Assembly: GCA_039028935.1 (NCBI GenBank) | Contig: JBCCHD010000013.1 | Coordinates: 39,904 to 103,903, forward strand | DNA length: 64,000 nucleotides | Reading direction: 5' to 3' | DNA from: Pseudomonadota bacterium | GTDB lineage: Bacteria > Pseudomonadota > Gammaproteobacteria > Steroidobacterales > SZUA-146 | Shown: positions 17,415-26,142 of the stretch, one piece after another | Position numbering within the stretch: position 1 is the first letter of the stretch | How the letters are laid out: every line of letters begins with the position of its first letter | The notes under the pieces: generated by a model | Database searches by the model: none | The model's input: only the letters and a program-made list of their open reading frames with translations | What the model was told of the DNA's origin: nothing | Translations under genes and position numbers: made by a program

Positions 17415-17800
17415 CCCTCGAGTCGACCCCGCTCCGTCGGAGTCCGATTAGACGATGCATGCGATGGGGCCCATTTTCGGGCCCCATTGTTACACTCGGT
17501 AGCGTAAACCGATCGCGCGCCGCTCAACGTCGCCGCGCCATGTCGACAACGCATCCATCCGCGCCGCTCGACCACCGGCCAACACCGCAGGTCGTGCTCG
17601 AATGAGGACACGACGCTCAGACGCCTGTGCCCACTGGCTTGAACGCGACGACACAGATACTATGTCGGCCCGACGTTGAGCACCGATAGGCCCAGCGTTC
17701 ACGGGCTGGGCCGGACACGCCCTATCCATTTTTCAGCGCAGGAACGCGGTGTGCGATGACGCCATACGCGCCTTATACCGTTTAATCGTAGGGACAGCTT
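17415..17800. other. intergenic region and speA leader
   Basis: These 386 bases contain the terminator at 17464-17487. From 17488 to 17800 I see no convincing gene. The speA leader has a TATACC near 17776 that could be a -10, but no matching -35. Confidence 0.4.
17464..17487 (+). terminator. hairpin terminator after the diheme propeller gene
   Basis: A perfect 9-bp stem (ATGGGGCCC pairing with GGGCCCCAT) with a 6-base loop ATTTTC lies 50 bases after the stop. The T-tract is short (TGTTA), so termination efficiency is uncertain. Confidence 0.6.
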
Positions 17801-19708
17801 TTGACCGATTCAGCGACACACTGGACAGCAAACGACGCCGCCGAACTGTATGGCATCGAACGTTGGGCCAACGATTACTTCTCGATCGACGCGCAGGGGC
17901 ACGTATGTGCCCGCACGCTGCATGCCTCAACGCGCTTGAGCGAGATGGTTGAGGGCATGATCGAACGCGATTTGCAGATGCCCGTGCTGTTGCGTATCGA
18001 GAATCATCTGGATGCCCAGATCTTTCGCCTCAATGAGGCCTTCAAGGCCGCAATAGAAGAATTGGGCTACAACCGTCCCTACCGCGGTGTATACCCGATT
18101 AAGGTCAATCAACAGGCCCAGGTGATCGAGGAAATTGCCGACTTTGGTGCGCGCTATCAGCATGGATTCGAGGTCGGTAGTAAACCGGAAATGATCGTCG
18201 CACTGGCCACGCTACAGGCGCCCGATAGCCTAATCATTTGCAACGGCTATAAAGATGAAGAGTTCATTGAGCTCGGACTGCAGGCAATGAAGCTGGGCTA
18301 CCGGTGTTTTTTCGTACTGGAAACGCCGACAGAACTGCCGATCATTCTGCGACGCAGCGACGAACTGAATGTGGAGCCCATGATCGGCGTGCGAGTCAAA
18401 ATGACAACGCATGTCAGCGGCCATTGGAACAAGTCGAGTGGTGACCGAAGCAAATTCGGGCTTTCGACGGCACAGCTTATCCACGTCGTCGATGCGCTCA
18501 AGCAAGCCAACAAACTCCATTGTCTGAAGTTACTACACTGCCACTTGGGCTCGCAGATTCCGAATATCCAGGAAATTCGAGCAGGCATTACCGAAGCGTG
18601 TCGCTTTTACGCCGACTTAGTCAGAGAAGGTGCCGCACTCGATCATATCGATTTGGGTGGCGGACTGGCGGTAGACTATACGGGCTGGGCGAGCAATGAC
18701 GATCAGAGCCGTAATTACACGCTGGAGCAGTACTGCACCGATATTGTCGACACGCTGAAGACGTCGTTCGATCAACACGGCATCGCCCATCCTACGATCG
18801 TAACGGAGTCGGGTCGCGCAACGATCGCCTATTCATCGGTACTGTTATTTAACGTGCTCGACACCACCCGGTTTGAAGCGCTCAGCCATACCGCGTCGCA
18901 TGATGAAGAGCATCCAACAGTGCTGAAGTTACGCAATGTGCTCCGTGACCTGTCGGTTGACACAGTGCAAGAGAGTTTCAATGATGCGCATTACTATCGT
19001 GACGAAATACGAGAGCTATTTCGTCACGGTCAAGTCGATCTGCGCGAACGCGCGTGCGCCGAAAATTTGTTCTTTGATGTCCTGCAGAATGTCGCGGCGA
19101 TTACCGCCACTATGGAACGTGTGCCAACCGATCTGGAAGACCTCGGCAACAGCCTAGCCGACATTTACTATGGAAACTTTAGCCTATTCCAATCGCTACC
19201 CGACGTATGGGCAATTGAGCAACTGTTCCCCATTATGCCTATTCACCGTCTACATGAACGCCCAGATCGCAAAGCGGTGCTCGCCGATATTACGTGTGAC
19301 AGCGACGGCAAGATCGATGCATTTATCGGCGATAGCGACACGGCCAGCGTGCTGCCGGTGCATAGCTTAAAGGAAGGTGAAGAGTACTATTTGGGCGTAT
19401 TTCTCATCGGCGCCTATCAGGAAACACTGGGCGACCTGCATAATCTGTTTGGCGACACCAACGTAGTGAGCGTACGCATTACTGGCGAAGGCACCTTCGA
19501 GTTTGTGAAGGAAATTCACGGCGATACGATTAAAGACGTACTGAGTTACGTCGAATACAACCCAAAAGAGCTACTGCTAAAATATCGCAATATAGCCGAA
19601 CGCGCAGTGCGCAGTGGGCGAATCACAGCCAAGGAGCGCCAAGTGATCCTAAATACGTTCAACGACAGTTTGCAGGGTTACACCTATTACGAACGAGACG
19701 CTCAATGA
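17801..19708 (+). CDS. speA: biosynthetic arginine decarboxylase
   Basis: The 635-residue protein (E. coli SpeA is 658) decarboxylates arginine to agmatine using PLP and magnesium. It is a fold-III alanine-racemase-like decarboxylase. The PLP lysine is K101 in YPIKVNQQ. HCHLGSQI and DLGGGLAVDYTG mark PLP phosphate contacts. The start is a TTG at 17801 with AGGGA about 10 bases upstream; no better ATG is near. It is the first gene of a four-gene plus-strand cluster with the carboxynorspermidine enzymes and agmatinase, so agmatine is most likely converted to putrescine and then to a triamine. Confidence 0.95.
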   Translation: MTDSATHWTANDAAELYGIERWANDYFSIDAQGHVCARTLHASTRLSEMVEGMIERDLQMPVLLRIENHLDAQIFRLNEAFKAAIEELGYNRPYRGVYPIKVNQQAQVIEEIADFGARYQHGFEVGSKPEMIVALATLQAPDSLIICNGYKDEEFIELGLQAMKLGYRCFFVLETPTELPIILRRSDELNVEPMIGVRVKMTTHVSGHWNKSSGDRSKFGLSTAQLIHVVDALKQANKLHCLKLLHCHLGSQIPNIQEIRAGITEACRFYADLVREGAALDHIDLGGGLAVDYTGWASNDDQSRNYTLEQYCTDIVDTLKTSFDQHGIAHPTIVTESGRATIAYSSVLLFNVLDTTRFEALSHTASHDEEHPTVLKLRNVLRDLSVDTVQESFNDAHYYRDEIRELFRHGQVDLRERACAENLFFDVLQNVAAITATMERVPTDLEDLGNSLADIYYGNFSLFQSLPDVWAIEQLFPIMPIHRLHERPDRKAVLADITCDSDGKIDAFIGDSDTASVLPVHSLKEGEEYYLGVFLIGAYQETLGDLHNLFGDTNVVSVRITGEGTFEFVKEIHGDTIKDVLSYVEYNPKELLLKYRNIAERAVRSGRITAKERQVILNTFNDSLQGYTYYERDAQ

Positions 19709-19822
19709 CCCGCGCAGCGCCAGTCTTTTTGCCCACTCGAACACGCCCCGTGCGGCTGCGTACGGTTCGACACAGACGGACAGCCTTGATGGCATTCGTC
19801 ATTGATAAAAAGTGAGAAGTTC

Positions 19823-21031
19823 ATGACCGATGTACTCATTATAGGCGCCGGCGGTGTCGGCCAGGTGGTCGCCTTCAAATGCGCGATGGTGCCACACGTG
19901 TTTTCATCTATCGTGCTCGCCAGTCGCACCGAGTCGAAATGCAAGGCCATCGCAAAACAGGTCAATGACAAACTTGGCGTGCATATCGATACGGCGCAAG
20001 TTGACGCCGACAATGTGCCGGAATTGGTGACATTAATTAACGCGGTGAAACCCAAGCTGGTCATCAATGTCGCCCTACCCTACCAAGACTTAACCATTAT
20101 GGACGCGTGCCTTGAAACGGGCGTTCACTATCTCGATACCGCTAACTACGAACCACTCGATACGGCAAAGTTTGAGTATAAATGGCAGTGGGCGTACCAG
20201 GAGCGCTTCCAACAGGCTGGGTTAACGGCGTTGCTCGGCAGCGGATTCGATCCGGGCGCCACCAACATGTTTACCGCCTATCTGGCCAAACACACGTTCG
20301 ATGAGATTCACACCCTCGACATAATCGACGTGAATGGCGGCGATCACGGCTACCCATTCGCGACTAACTTTAATCCCGAGATTAATATTCGAGAAGTCAC
20401 CGCCGAATGTCGCCATTTTGAAAATGGTGCATTTCATACGTCGCCTGCCATGTCCAAGCACGTGTCGTTTACGTGCCCCGAAGACGTTGGCACCTACACG
20501 ATTTATCGCATGTATCATGAAGAACTCGAATCGCTCACCAAGCACTTCCCGTCCTTGCAGCGGGCGCAGTTCTGGATGAGTTTCGGTGACAGCTATCTCA
20601 AACATTTGGAGGTGCTGGGCAATGTGGGCATGACCGGCATTGAACCGGTGCTCTACGAAGGTAGACCCATCGTCCCAATCCAGTTTCTTAAAACGCTGCT
20701 ACCCGATCCGTCCACGCTTGGTTCCCGGACAAAAGGGAAAACCTGTATCGGCTGCTACGTAACCGGCACAAAGGACGGGCGTGACACGGCCGCCTATCTA
20801 TACAACGTAAAGGATCATCAAGACTGTTACCAAGAGGTGGGTTCACAGGCCATCTCCTACACAACTGGGGTACCGGCGATGATTGGCGCCAAAATGATTC
20901 TCGAAGGTCAGTGGCGCCGTCCCGGCGTGTGGAATATGGAACAGTGCGATCCTGATCCTTTTATGCACGACATGAATGCGTATGGCTTGCCGTGGTCGAT
21001 TATGCAGCCGGCTCAGTTCGACCTCGACTAA
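19823..21031 (+). CDS. carboxynorspermidine/carboxyspermidine dehydrogenase
   Basis: The enzyme is 402 residues from the ATG at 19823 (a TTG seven codons earlier is an alternative; GAGAAG precedes the ATG). It has an N-terminal Rossmann motif (GAGGVGQ, residues 8-14) and the saccharopine-dehydrogenase-like fold (DTANYEPLDTAKF, GSGFDPGATNMF). The family condenses putrescine or diaminopropane with aspartate semialdehyde and reduces the product with NADPH to carboxyspermidine or carboxynorspermidine. The gene upstream makes agmatine and the next gene encodes the matching decarboxylase, so the pair forms the S-adenosylmethionine-independent triamine route. The preferred diamine cannot be read from sequence; the putrescine supply argues for spermidine. 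Confidence 0.93.
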   Translation: MTDVLIIGAGGVGQVVAFKCAMVPHVFSSIVLASRTESKCKAIAKQVNDKLGVHIDTAQVDADNVPELVTLINAVKPKLVINVALPYQDLTIMDACLETGVHYLDTANYEPLDTAKFEYKWQWAYQERFQQAGLTALLGSGFDPGATNMFTAYLAKHTFDEIHTLDIIDVNGGDHGYPFATNFNPEINIREVTAECRHFENGAFHTSPAMSKHVSFTCPEDVGTYTIYRMYHEELESLTKHFPSLQRAQFWMSFGDSYLKHLEVLGNVGMTGIEPVLYEGRPIVPIQFLKTLLPDPSTLGSRTKGKTCIGCYVTGTKDGRDTAAYLYNVKDHQDCYQEVGSQAISYTTGVPAMIGAKMILEGQWRRPGVWNMEQCDPDPFMHDMNAYGLPWSIMQPAQFDLD

Positions 21032-21037
21032 ACGGTC

Positions 21038-22198
21038 GTGAACAGTCACACCTTTTCGGCCTACGACCCACGCGACTGCCCGTCACCGTGCTATGTCGTG
21101 GACGAGGTCGCCGTCGAGCACAATCTTAACATTCTCAAAACCGTGTGCGACGCAACCGGAGCGCGCTGTTTGCTCGCGCTTAAGGCGTTTTCAATGTTTG
21201 CGCTTGCGCCGCTCGTGCGCCGCTATTTGCACGGCACCTGTGCGAGCGGCCTCCACGAAGCGCGACTGGGGGCCGAGGAGTTTGGCGGCGAAAACCACGT
21301 TTATTGCGCAGCCTTTAGTGATGCTGATTTTACCGAGGTAAAAGCGTTGGCTCACCATATTGTGTTTAACTCTCTGCATCAGCTACATCGATTTGAGCCC
21401 CAGCTCCGCGCAGCGGGCAGTCCAAGTGTTGGATTACGCGTAAACCCTCTGCATTCCGAAGGCACACATGCGCTTTACGACCCTTGTGCACCCGGCTCGC
21501 GACTTGGCATTCCGATTACCGAATTTGACGTGACGCCGCTGTCGTCACTCCCAGTGGCCGGCCTGCATTTTCACACGCTATGTGAACAGGGTTTTGCCCC
21601 GCTGGCGCGGACACTGGATGTCATCGAAACGCGGCTCGGTGAGGTCCTGCATGAACTCGAGTGGATTAATTTGGGGGGTGGTCACCACATTACGCAACCC
21701 GGCTATGATTTAGACGGGCTGATTCATCGACTTAACGCATTGCGTTCGCAGTACGACGTGCAGGTTTATATCGAGCCAGGAGAAGCGATTGCAGTCAATA
21801 CCGGTGTCCTTGTGAGTTCCGTACTGGACATCGTACATAACGAAATGCCCATCGCGATTCTTGATACGTCTGCCACCTGCCATATGCCCGACACACTTGA
21901 GATGCCGTATCGAGCAGACATTTTCGGCGCCGCTCCCGCTGACGTTAAGGCACACACCTATCGTTTAGGCGGTCAGACCTGTTTGGCAGGCGATGTGATG
22001 GGTGACTACAGCTTCGACCAACCGTTGACACGTGGTCAACGTCTAATGTTCGATGACATGAGTCACTACACCATGGTGAAAACATCGACCTTCAATGGCA
22101 TTAATCTTCCAGCCATCGCCATTTGGAATTCCGATTTGGGGCACACGCGCGTAGTTCGAGAATTTGGCTACACCGATTTCAAAACCCGTCTGAGCTGA
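21038..22198 (+). CDS. nspC: carboxynorspermidine/carboxyspermidine decarboxylase
   Basis: The protein is 386 residues with a GTG start at 21038, six bases after the dehydrogenase stop, which suggests translational coupling. It is a PLP fold-III decarboxylase: lysine K49 in LLALKAFSMFAL forms the Schiff base; HFHTLCEQGF, NLGGGHHI and YIEPGEA are PLP-binding or active-site segments. It removes the carboxyl group from carboxyspermidine or carboxynorspermidine to give the triamine. In Vibrio the norspermidine product feeds biofilm signalling; here two c-di-GMP genes lie a few kilobases upstream, but a link is not shown. Confidence 0.95.
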   Translation: MNSHTFSAYDPRDCPSPCYVVDEVAVEHNLNILKTVCDATGARCLLALKAFSMFALAPLVRRYLHGTCASGLHEARLGAEEFGGENHVYCAAFSDADFTEVKALAHHIVFNSLHQLHRFEPQLRAAGSPSVGLRVNPLHSEGTHALYDPCAPGSRLGIPITEFDVTPLSSLPVAGLHFHTLCEQGFAPLARTLDVIETRLGEVLHELEWINLGGGHHITQPGYDLDGLIHRLNALRSQYDVQVYIEPGEAIAVNTGVLVSSVLDIVHNEMPIAILDTSATCHMPDTLEMPYRADIFGAAPADVKAHTYRLGGQTCLAGDVMGDYSFDQPLTRGQRLMFDDMSHYTMVKTSTFNGINLPAIAIWNSDLGHTRVVREFGYTDFKTRLS

Positions 22199-22218
22199 CT
22201 GCGCACAAGGATCAACCC

Positions 22219-23097
22219 ATGAGCACGCTGACCTATCCCCCCTTTCTTGGCTCTGAGATTCAACAGCCTGCGTTTGGCGATGCGCTGTTTCACATTGTGC
22301 CCGTACCGTTTGAAGCGTCTGTCTCCTATGGCAGCGGCACCGCATTGGGCCCCTCTGCGATACTCGACGCATCGTGGCAACTCGAGACGTGGGACGGAAA
22401 AAGCGATCCAAGCGAACTCGGTATCTTCACTCATGACCCCGTCGACACCACCGGCGACAATGAAACGGTCATGCAGGCGATCGAAGATGCCATCAAACCC
22501 ATAGCGGCCGCGGGCCATCTCCCCATTGCCATTGGTGGTGAACACAGCGTCACATTTGGCGTCATTCGAGGACTCATCGCAGCCGGCATGACCGATATCG
22601 GCGTGGTGCAAATCGACGCCCATGCGGATCTACGCGATGCGTACGAGGACAATCCGCTCAGTCACGCATCGGTCATGAAACGCCTGGTTGATTTGAACAT
22701 CCCACTTTACCAATTGGGCGTCCGCGCCTACTGCCAAGAAGAAATTGAGACGCGAAAAGCACACGGCGTGCGCTATCAAGATGCGGATGAACTAGTGCCC
22801 AACCACATTACCCACATTGCTCTGCCGGATGACTTTCCTCAAAACGTGTTTTTCACCCTGGATATCGATGGCATGGACCCATCGGTTTTTCCTTCAACCG
22901 GGACGCCCGTGCCCGGCGGACTGGGTTGGTACCAAACGCTCTCGTTGTTTGAGTCAGTAGTCAATCAGCGCCGAGTGATCGGTTTCGATTTGATGGAGTT
23001 TGCCCCTATCCAGGGCTTTCATGCCTATGAATTTTCAGCCGCGCAACTCGTGTATAAATTGATGGGCATCATTCAGCGACAAGCGAGCCAAAACTAA
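22219..23097 (+). CDS. speB: agmatinase (agmatine ureohydrolase)
   Basis: The enzyme is 292 residues. The ATG at 22219 has AAGGA 7 bases upstream, so the longer in-frame reading that overlaps nspC is rejected. All binuclear manganese ligands of the ureohydrolase family are present: H109 in GGEHSV, D133, H135 and D137 in DAHADLR, and two Asp in DIDGMDPS. It hydrolyses agmatine to putrescine and urea, filling the step between SpeA and the carboxyspermidine enzymes. The gene order decarboxylase-dehydrogenase-decarboxylase-agmatinase puts the whole arginine-to-triamine route in one operon. A bidirectional hairpin terminator follows. Confidence 0.93.
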   Translation: MSTLTYPPFLGSEIQQPAFGDALFHIVPVPFEASVSYGSGTALGPSAILDASWQLETWDGKSDPSELGIFTHDPVDTTGDNETVMQAIEDAIKPIAAAGHLPIAIGGEHSVTFGVIRGLIAAGMTDIGVVQIDAHADLRDAYEDNPLSHASVMKRLVDLNIPLYQLGVRAYCQEEIETRKAHGVRYQDADELVPNHITHIALPDDFPQNVFFTLDIDGMDPSVFPSTGTPVPGGLGWYQTLSLFESVVNQRRVIGFDLMEFAPIQGFHAYEFSAAQLVYKLMGIIQRQASQN

Positions 23098-23117
23098 CCC
23101 AGTGCACGCAAAAAAAA

Positions 23118-23141
23118 GCCCCGCAACGCGGGGCTTTTTTT
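23118..23141. terminator. bidirectional rho-independent terminator between speB and the SGNH gene
   Basis: A 7-bp GC stem (GCCCCGC / GCGGGGC) with an AAC loop is flanked by a run of A on one side and seven T on the other. It can therefore terminate both the plus-strand speB operon and the convergent minus-strand gene. Confidence 0.9.
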
Positions 23142-23158
23142 GACAAGAGAAGTGCGTG

Positions 23159-24115
23159 TTACGCGGTGCGACGTCGGCCAAACCCAAACAGTCCAAGCGC
23201 CGTCAGGAACAACGGAAGCGCCGCTGGAATCGGCACGCTTAATGCGTCAAACGCCAGCTGACCGATCACCGCATGTGTAGCGGCCGTTGGGTGGATGCCG
23301 TCAAAGAAGAGATACGAATCCGGGTCGAGGCAAGCCGTGTTGATGCACGCGTCTGTGACGTTACTGATACCAAACGCCGATGGATCTGAAATCACATCGT
23401 TAAACAGACCGAACAGATCAAATGAAATGATGTTGACACCCAGCGTGGCTTCAAGATTGGCAATCTCCATGGCAAGGTCAGCATTGTGCTGGGCAGCCGC
23501 TGCCGAAATGACTGCGGATGAACCGCCTGGCGCACCGCCACTCAGCGCCTCAGGAGTGAGGCCGATGTCAGGCAAATTGGGCACAAAGAAATTAGTGGCG
23601 CCGGCCGCGGCCAGATCGGTGATGATTTGTGCGATGCTAGCGGCTGAGGAACCCGCGTCGTTATCGCGCACATCGTTACCACCACCAAATACGACATACA
23701 GTGCGTTCGAATCGGCAGAACCACCCGTGTCGGTGAAGTAGAATCCGAGCTGGTCAGACAGTGACGGGATCAGATCACCGGGATCTTCGGTCGCGCGCGC
23801 ACCACCAAATGCATAGTTGCTGCCACCTGCCACGGAATTATCGAGCGGCAGACCCATTAAGTTCGCCATTTGCTCGACCCACACGAGACCGGCCGATCCG
23901 TCCGTAAAGTTACTGGTGAAGCGACTGTCGGCGTAGGGCGGATTGGGCCCAAATGCGCCACCGAACAAATCAAAGATGTTGCCCGAATCCGATAGGCTGT
24001 CGCCAAACACGACTAAACTGCTGTAGCTGCTGGCCTGCGCGGCACCTGAAAATGCCAAGCCAACGACAAGCAGCGCCGCCGCACTGGCGCGGCGTAGTGA
24101 AGAAACAAATTGCAT
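23159..24115 (-). CDS. secreted SGNH/GDSL esterase with PEP-CTERM-like sorting tail
   Basis: The protein is 318 residues from the ATG at 24115, which has a strong GGAGGGG ribosome-binding site; the longer reading is rejected. A signal peptide ends at AQA-S (about residue 28). Block I FGDSLSDSGN holds the nucleophile Ser40, GGGNDV is block III, and DGIHPTAATHAVIG carries the Asp and His of the triad. The C-terminus (VPIPAALPLFLTALGLFGFG followed by RRR) has the proline motif, hydrophobic helix and arginine cluster of PEP-CTERM proteins, with VPIP in place of VPEP. It is likely exported and processed by an exosortase encoded elsewhere. Substrate esters are unknown. Confidence 0.87.
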   Translation of the reverse strand: MQFVSSLRRASAAALLVVGLAFSGAAQASSYSSLVVFGDSLSDSGNIFDLFGGAFGPNPPYADSRFTSNFTDGSAGLVWVEQMANLMGLPLDNSVAGGSNYAFGGARATEDPGDLIPSLSDQLGFYFTDTGGSADSNALYVVFGGGNDVRDNDAGSSAASIAQIITDLAAAGATNFFVPNLPDIGLTPEALSGGAPGGSSAVISAAAAQHNADLAMEIANLEATLGVNIISFDLFGLFNDVISDPSAFGISNVTDACINTACLDPDSYLFFDGIHPTAATHAVIGQLAFDALSVPIPAALPLFLTALGLFGFGRRRTA

Positions 24116-24583
24116 AACCCCTCCGACGAAAAAGTGAAACCGTTTGGTTTCGGATTGCCGGCGAAACGGAAACATCTAACTGGACTCGCCCCGCCAACAC
24201 AATTATACAGTGGCTTGTTTTTCACACTCTGCACCGAAACCGTGAGCGACGCGCCACCGCGTTTATTCTTAGCCCAAGAGTGTAAACCAAAAAGTAAGTG
24301 AATGGCTGAATTTTCCATAACCTGCGCCACCGATCTCGCCAATTGGTTTCAGACGGAAGCGACTCGCAGTGGATCCCGCACACCATGGCCCGTTCCCCCG
24401 ACACCGACGGCGCCGAAGCGGTGCGGGACCGTTGCAGGATCAGCACGACGCTCGACGGCCGCCAATGCGCGGCATACGTAGAGTCAGTCGCCGCGCTCTC
24501 GACCAAGAAACTCGATTGGTATTTATACTTTTCATAGAGTTAGCCGACTTTTCGCGCATCACATCAAACGCTACACTGAACCG
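24116..24583. other. intergenic region with candidate minus-strand promoter and leader hairpin
   Basis: These 468 bases have no convincing gene. On the minus strand a perfect TATAAT lies at 24202-24207 with a poor -35, which would give the SGNH gene a leader of about 80 bases. In that leader GAAACC-GTTT-GGTTTC (24136-24151) can form a small stem-loop. Confidence 0.35.
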
Positions 24584-25078
24584 ATGAGCCGCCTATTCCA
24601 GCACCCTTTGCGCACCGCTCCGCTCCTCACCGCCGTGCTGGCATTGTGTGCTGGCGCGAGCGTGTACGTCATCAGCCGCGTTAATGGGCCGTTTTGGACC
24701 ACCTGGATCGATGGGTCGACGCTCGCCGCCCTGCGCGCGCACGCGGTCTCCGTGCCCCTTTCTCAACAACTGCCCAGTTTTTTTCACGCCCTTGCGCTAT
24801 TCAGCGCGACCCTGGCCGTGACCGCGGATTGGCGACGGGGACGTTCCGTCGCGCTGTCGATCAGTCTCATCGTCGTCGTCGCCATGGAATTCGTTCAGCA
24901 TCCGGTGGTCGAAAACCTCTGTCGCGCTGCCCACCGCTGCCTTGGATCACCTTTTCAGGAGTACATGACAGACGGCACGTTTGATTGGTTCGATCTTGTC
25001 GCGATTGCGGTCGCCGCGGCTTTTGCCTTTAGCGCGTGCCATCCAATGGTAAGATCCAGCCACGATCACCCCAGATAA
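24584..25078 (+). CDS. small membrane protein of unknown function (possibly VanZ-like topology)
   Basis: The protein is 164 residues with three or four membrane helices (about 12-31, 66-83, 88-107 and 136-155). The last helix follows FDWFDLVAIAVAAAFAF, which resembles the end of VanZ-like proteins, but no firm family can be assigned. Cys113 and Cys119 (CRAAHRC) lie in a loop. There is no clear ribosome-binding site. It ends 17 bases before the next plus-strand gene start, so the two probably form one unit. Confidence 0.5.
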   Translation: MSRLFQHPLRTAPLLTAVLALCAGASVYVISRVNGPFWTTWIDGSTLAALRAHAVSVPLSQQLPSFFHALALFSATLAVTADWRRGRSVALSISLIVVVAMEFVQHPVVENLCRAAHRCLGSPFQEYMTDGTFDWFDLVAIAVAAAFAFSACHPMVRSSHDHPR

Positions 25079-25095
25079 TTGGAGAGCAACCCTAC

Positions 25096-26118
25096 ATGAC
25101 TGCACGCTTGTCGGCTTTTTTGCTAATCGTACTCTGGCTCGCGGCCGTCTTGCTCGCCGTGGGCAGTAAGAGCTATGACCCAGATGAAGATGAGCCGGTT
25201 GCACCGGTGTTGGTTGACGTCAGCGTTATCAACAGTGGCGCGATAACGATTGAAAACGGCGACACGCGGGACTCGGTGTCCGACCTGACGCTAAGCGTGC
25301 AGTTTGAAAAAGGTGGAAACGCCGGGATTACGCTGCGTGAGGTGCCGGTCGACCTCGACACATCGACCGGGTTTGATTTAGAGATCATTGCCAACGACGG
25401 GGAGAATCTGCTCGACGGCTCCGTCTCGGTCAACGTAACCAGCGCACTCGATTTTGGACTCGCGCGCCAACCAGACGCCGGTCAGCTCTCTCTACTGCGT
25501 GACGGTACAAGCACCCTCATCACATTTGATAGCACGGGTGTCGGCGTCGCCACGGGCACGGCCACATCGGTACTCATTGGATTTGACGATTTCCGAACGT
25601 TATATCTCGACCAGGATCGTGACTTGGATCAACGCTTTGCCTCCAAGGCCTATCAAGTGCTTGAAACGGTATGGCTCATGAGCCGCTTTGGTGAGACGGC
25701 ACAGCAAAACATCACCGACAACATCGATATGCTCGAGTCAATGGGTCGAGGTAATAGCCTGGACTTAACCTGCGGAAACAGCACAGACGCTACGGCCACT
25801 TACGCATTGGTTTGGACCACGGACCCGGCGGGCGACGGTTTAGGCCAGGCTGGCAATGGTGACGCCTTCGAATTTTCGTGGGGAAACTGTTTGTTCAGTA
25901 ACGACGATCGGTATTTGGACAACGAGATGCAGATCGCCAATTACCAGCTAAACAATGACACGCAACCCCGCAGTCTTTCCATGTCGGCGATTTATTCGAG
26001 TACGATTTTTGGTGAAGGCACAATCAGTTCTTCATTGCCCTCAACCACACAACTGCGCATCGATGGCACGCTTGTGATTACCGCAATTGAAGGCGCGACC
26101 GTCACACCGGACCCATAA
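25096..26118 (+). CDS. exported protein of unknown function
   Basis: The product is 340 residues from the ATG at 25096 (GGAGAG about 12 bases upstream; a longer in-frame reading would overlap the previous gene). A hydrophobic segment at residues 5-24 works as a signal peptide or anchor; there is no lipobox Cys. The mature part is acidic and rich in Ser, Thr, Asp and beta-prone stretches, with two cysteines (LTCGNSTDA and WGNCLF) that could form a disulphide. I recognise no domain. It lies directly after a small membrane protein gene and converges with the coiled-coil gene. Confidence 0.55.
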   Translation: MTARLSAFLLIVLWLAAVLLAVGSKSYDPDEDEPVAPVLVDVSVINSGAITIENGDTRDSVSDLTLSVQFEKGGNAGITLREVPVDLDTSTGFDLEIIANDGENLLDGSVSVNVTSALDFGLARQPDAGQLSLLRDGTSTLITFDSTGVGVATGTATSVLIGFDDFRTLYLDQDRDLDQRFASKAYQVLETVWLMSRFGETAQQNITDNIDMLESMGRGNSLDLTCGNSTDATATYALVWTTDPAGDGLGQAGNGDAFEFSWGNCLFSNDDRYLDNEMQIANYQLNNDTQPRSLSMSAIYSSTIFGEGTISSSLPSTTQLRIDGTLVITAIEGATVTPDP

Positions 26119-26142
26119 CGCCCGCGCTATATCGATCAACTA

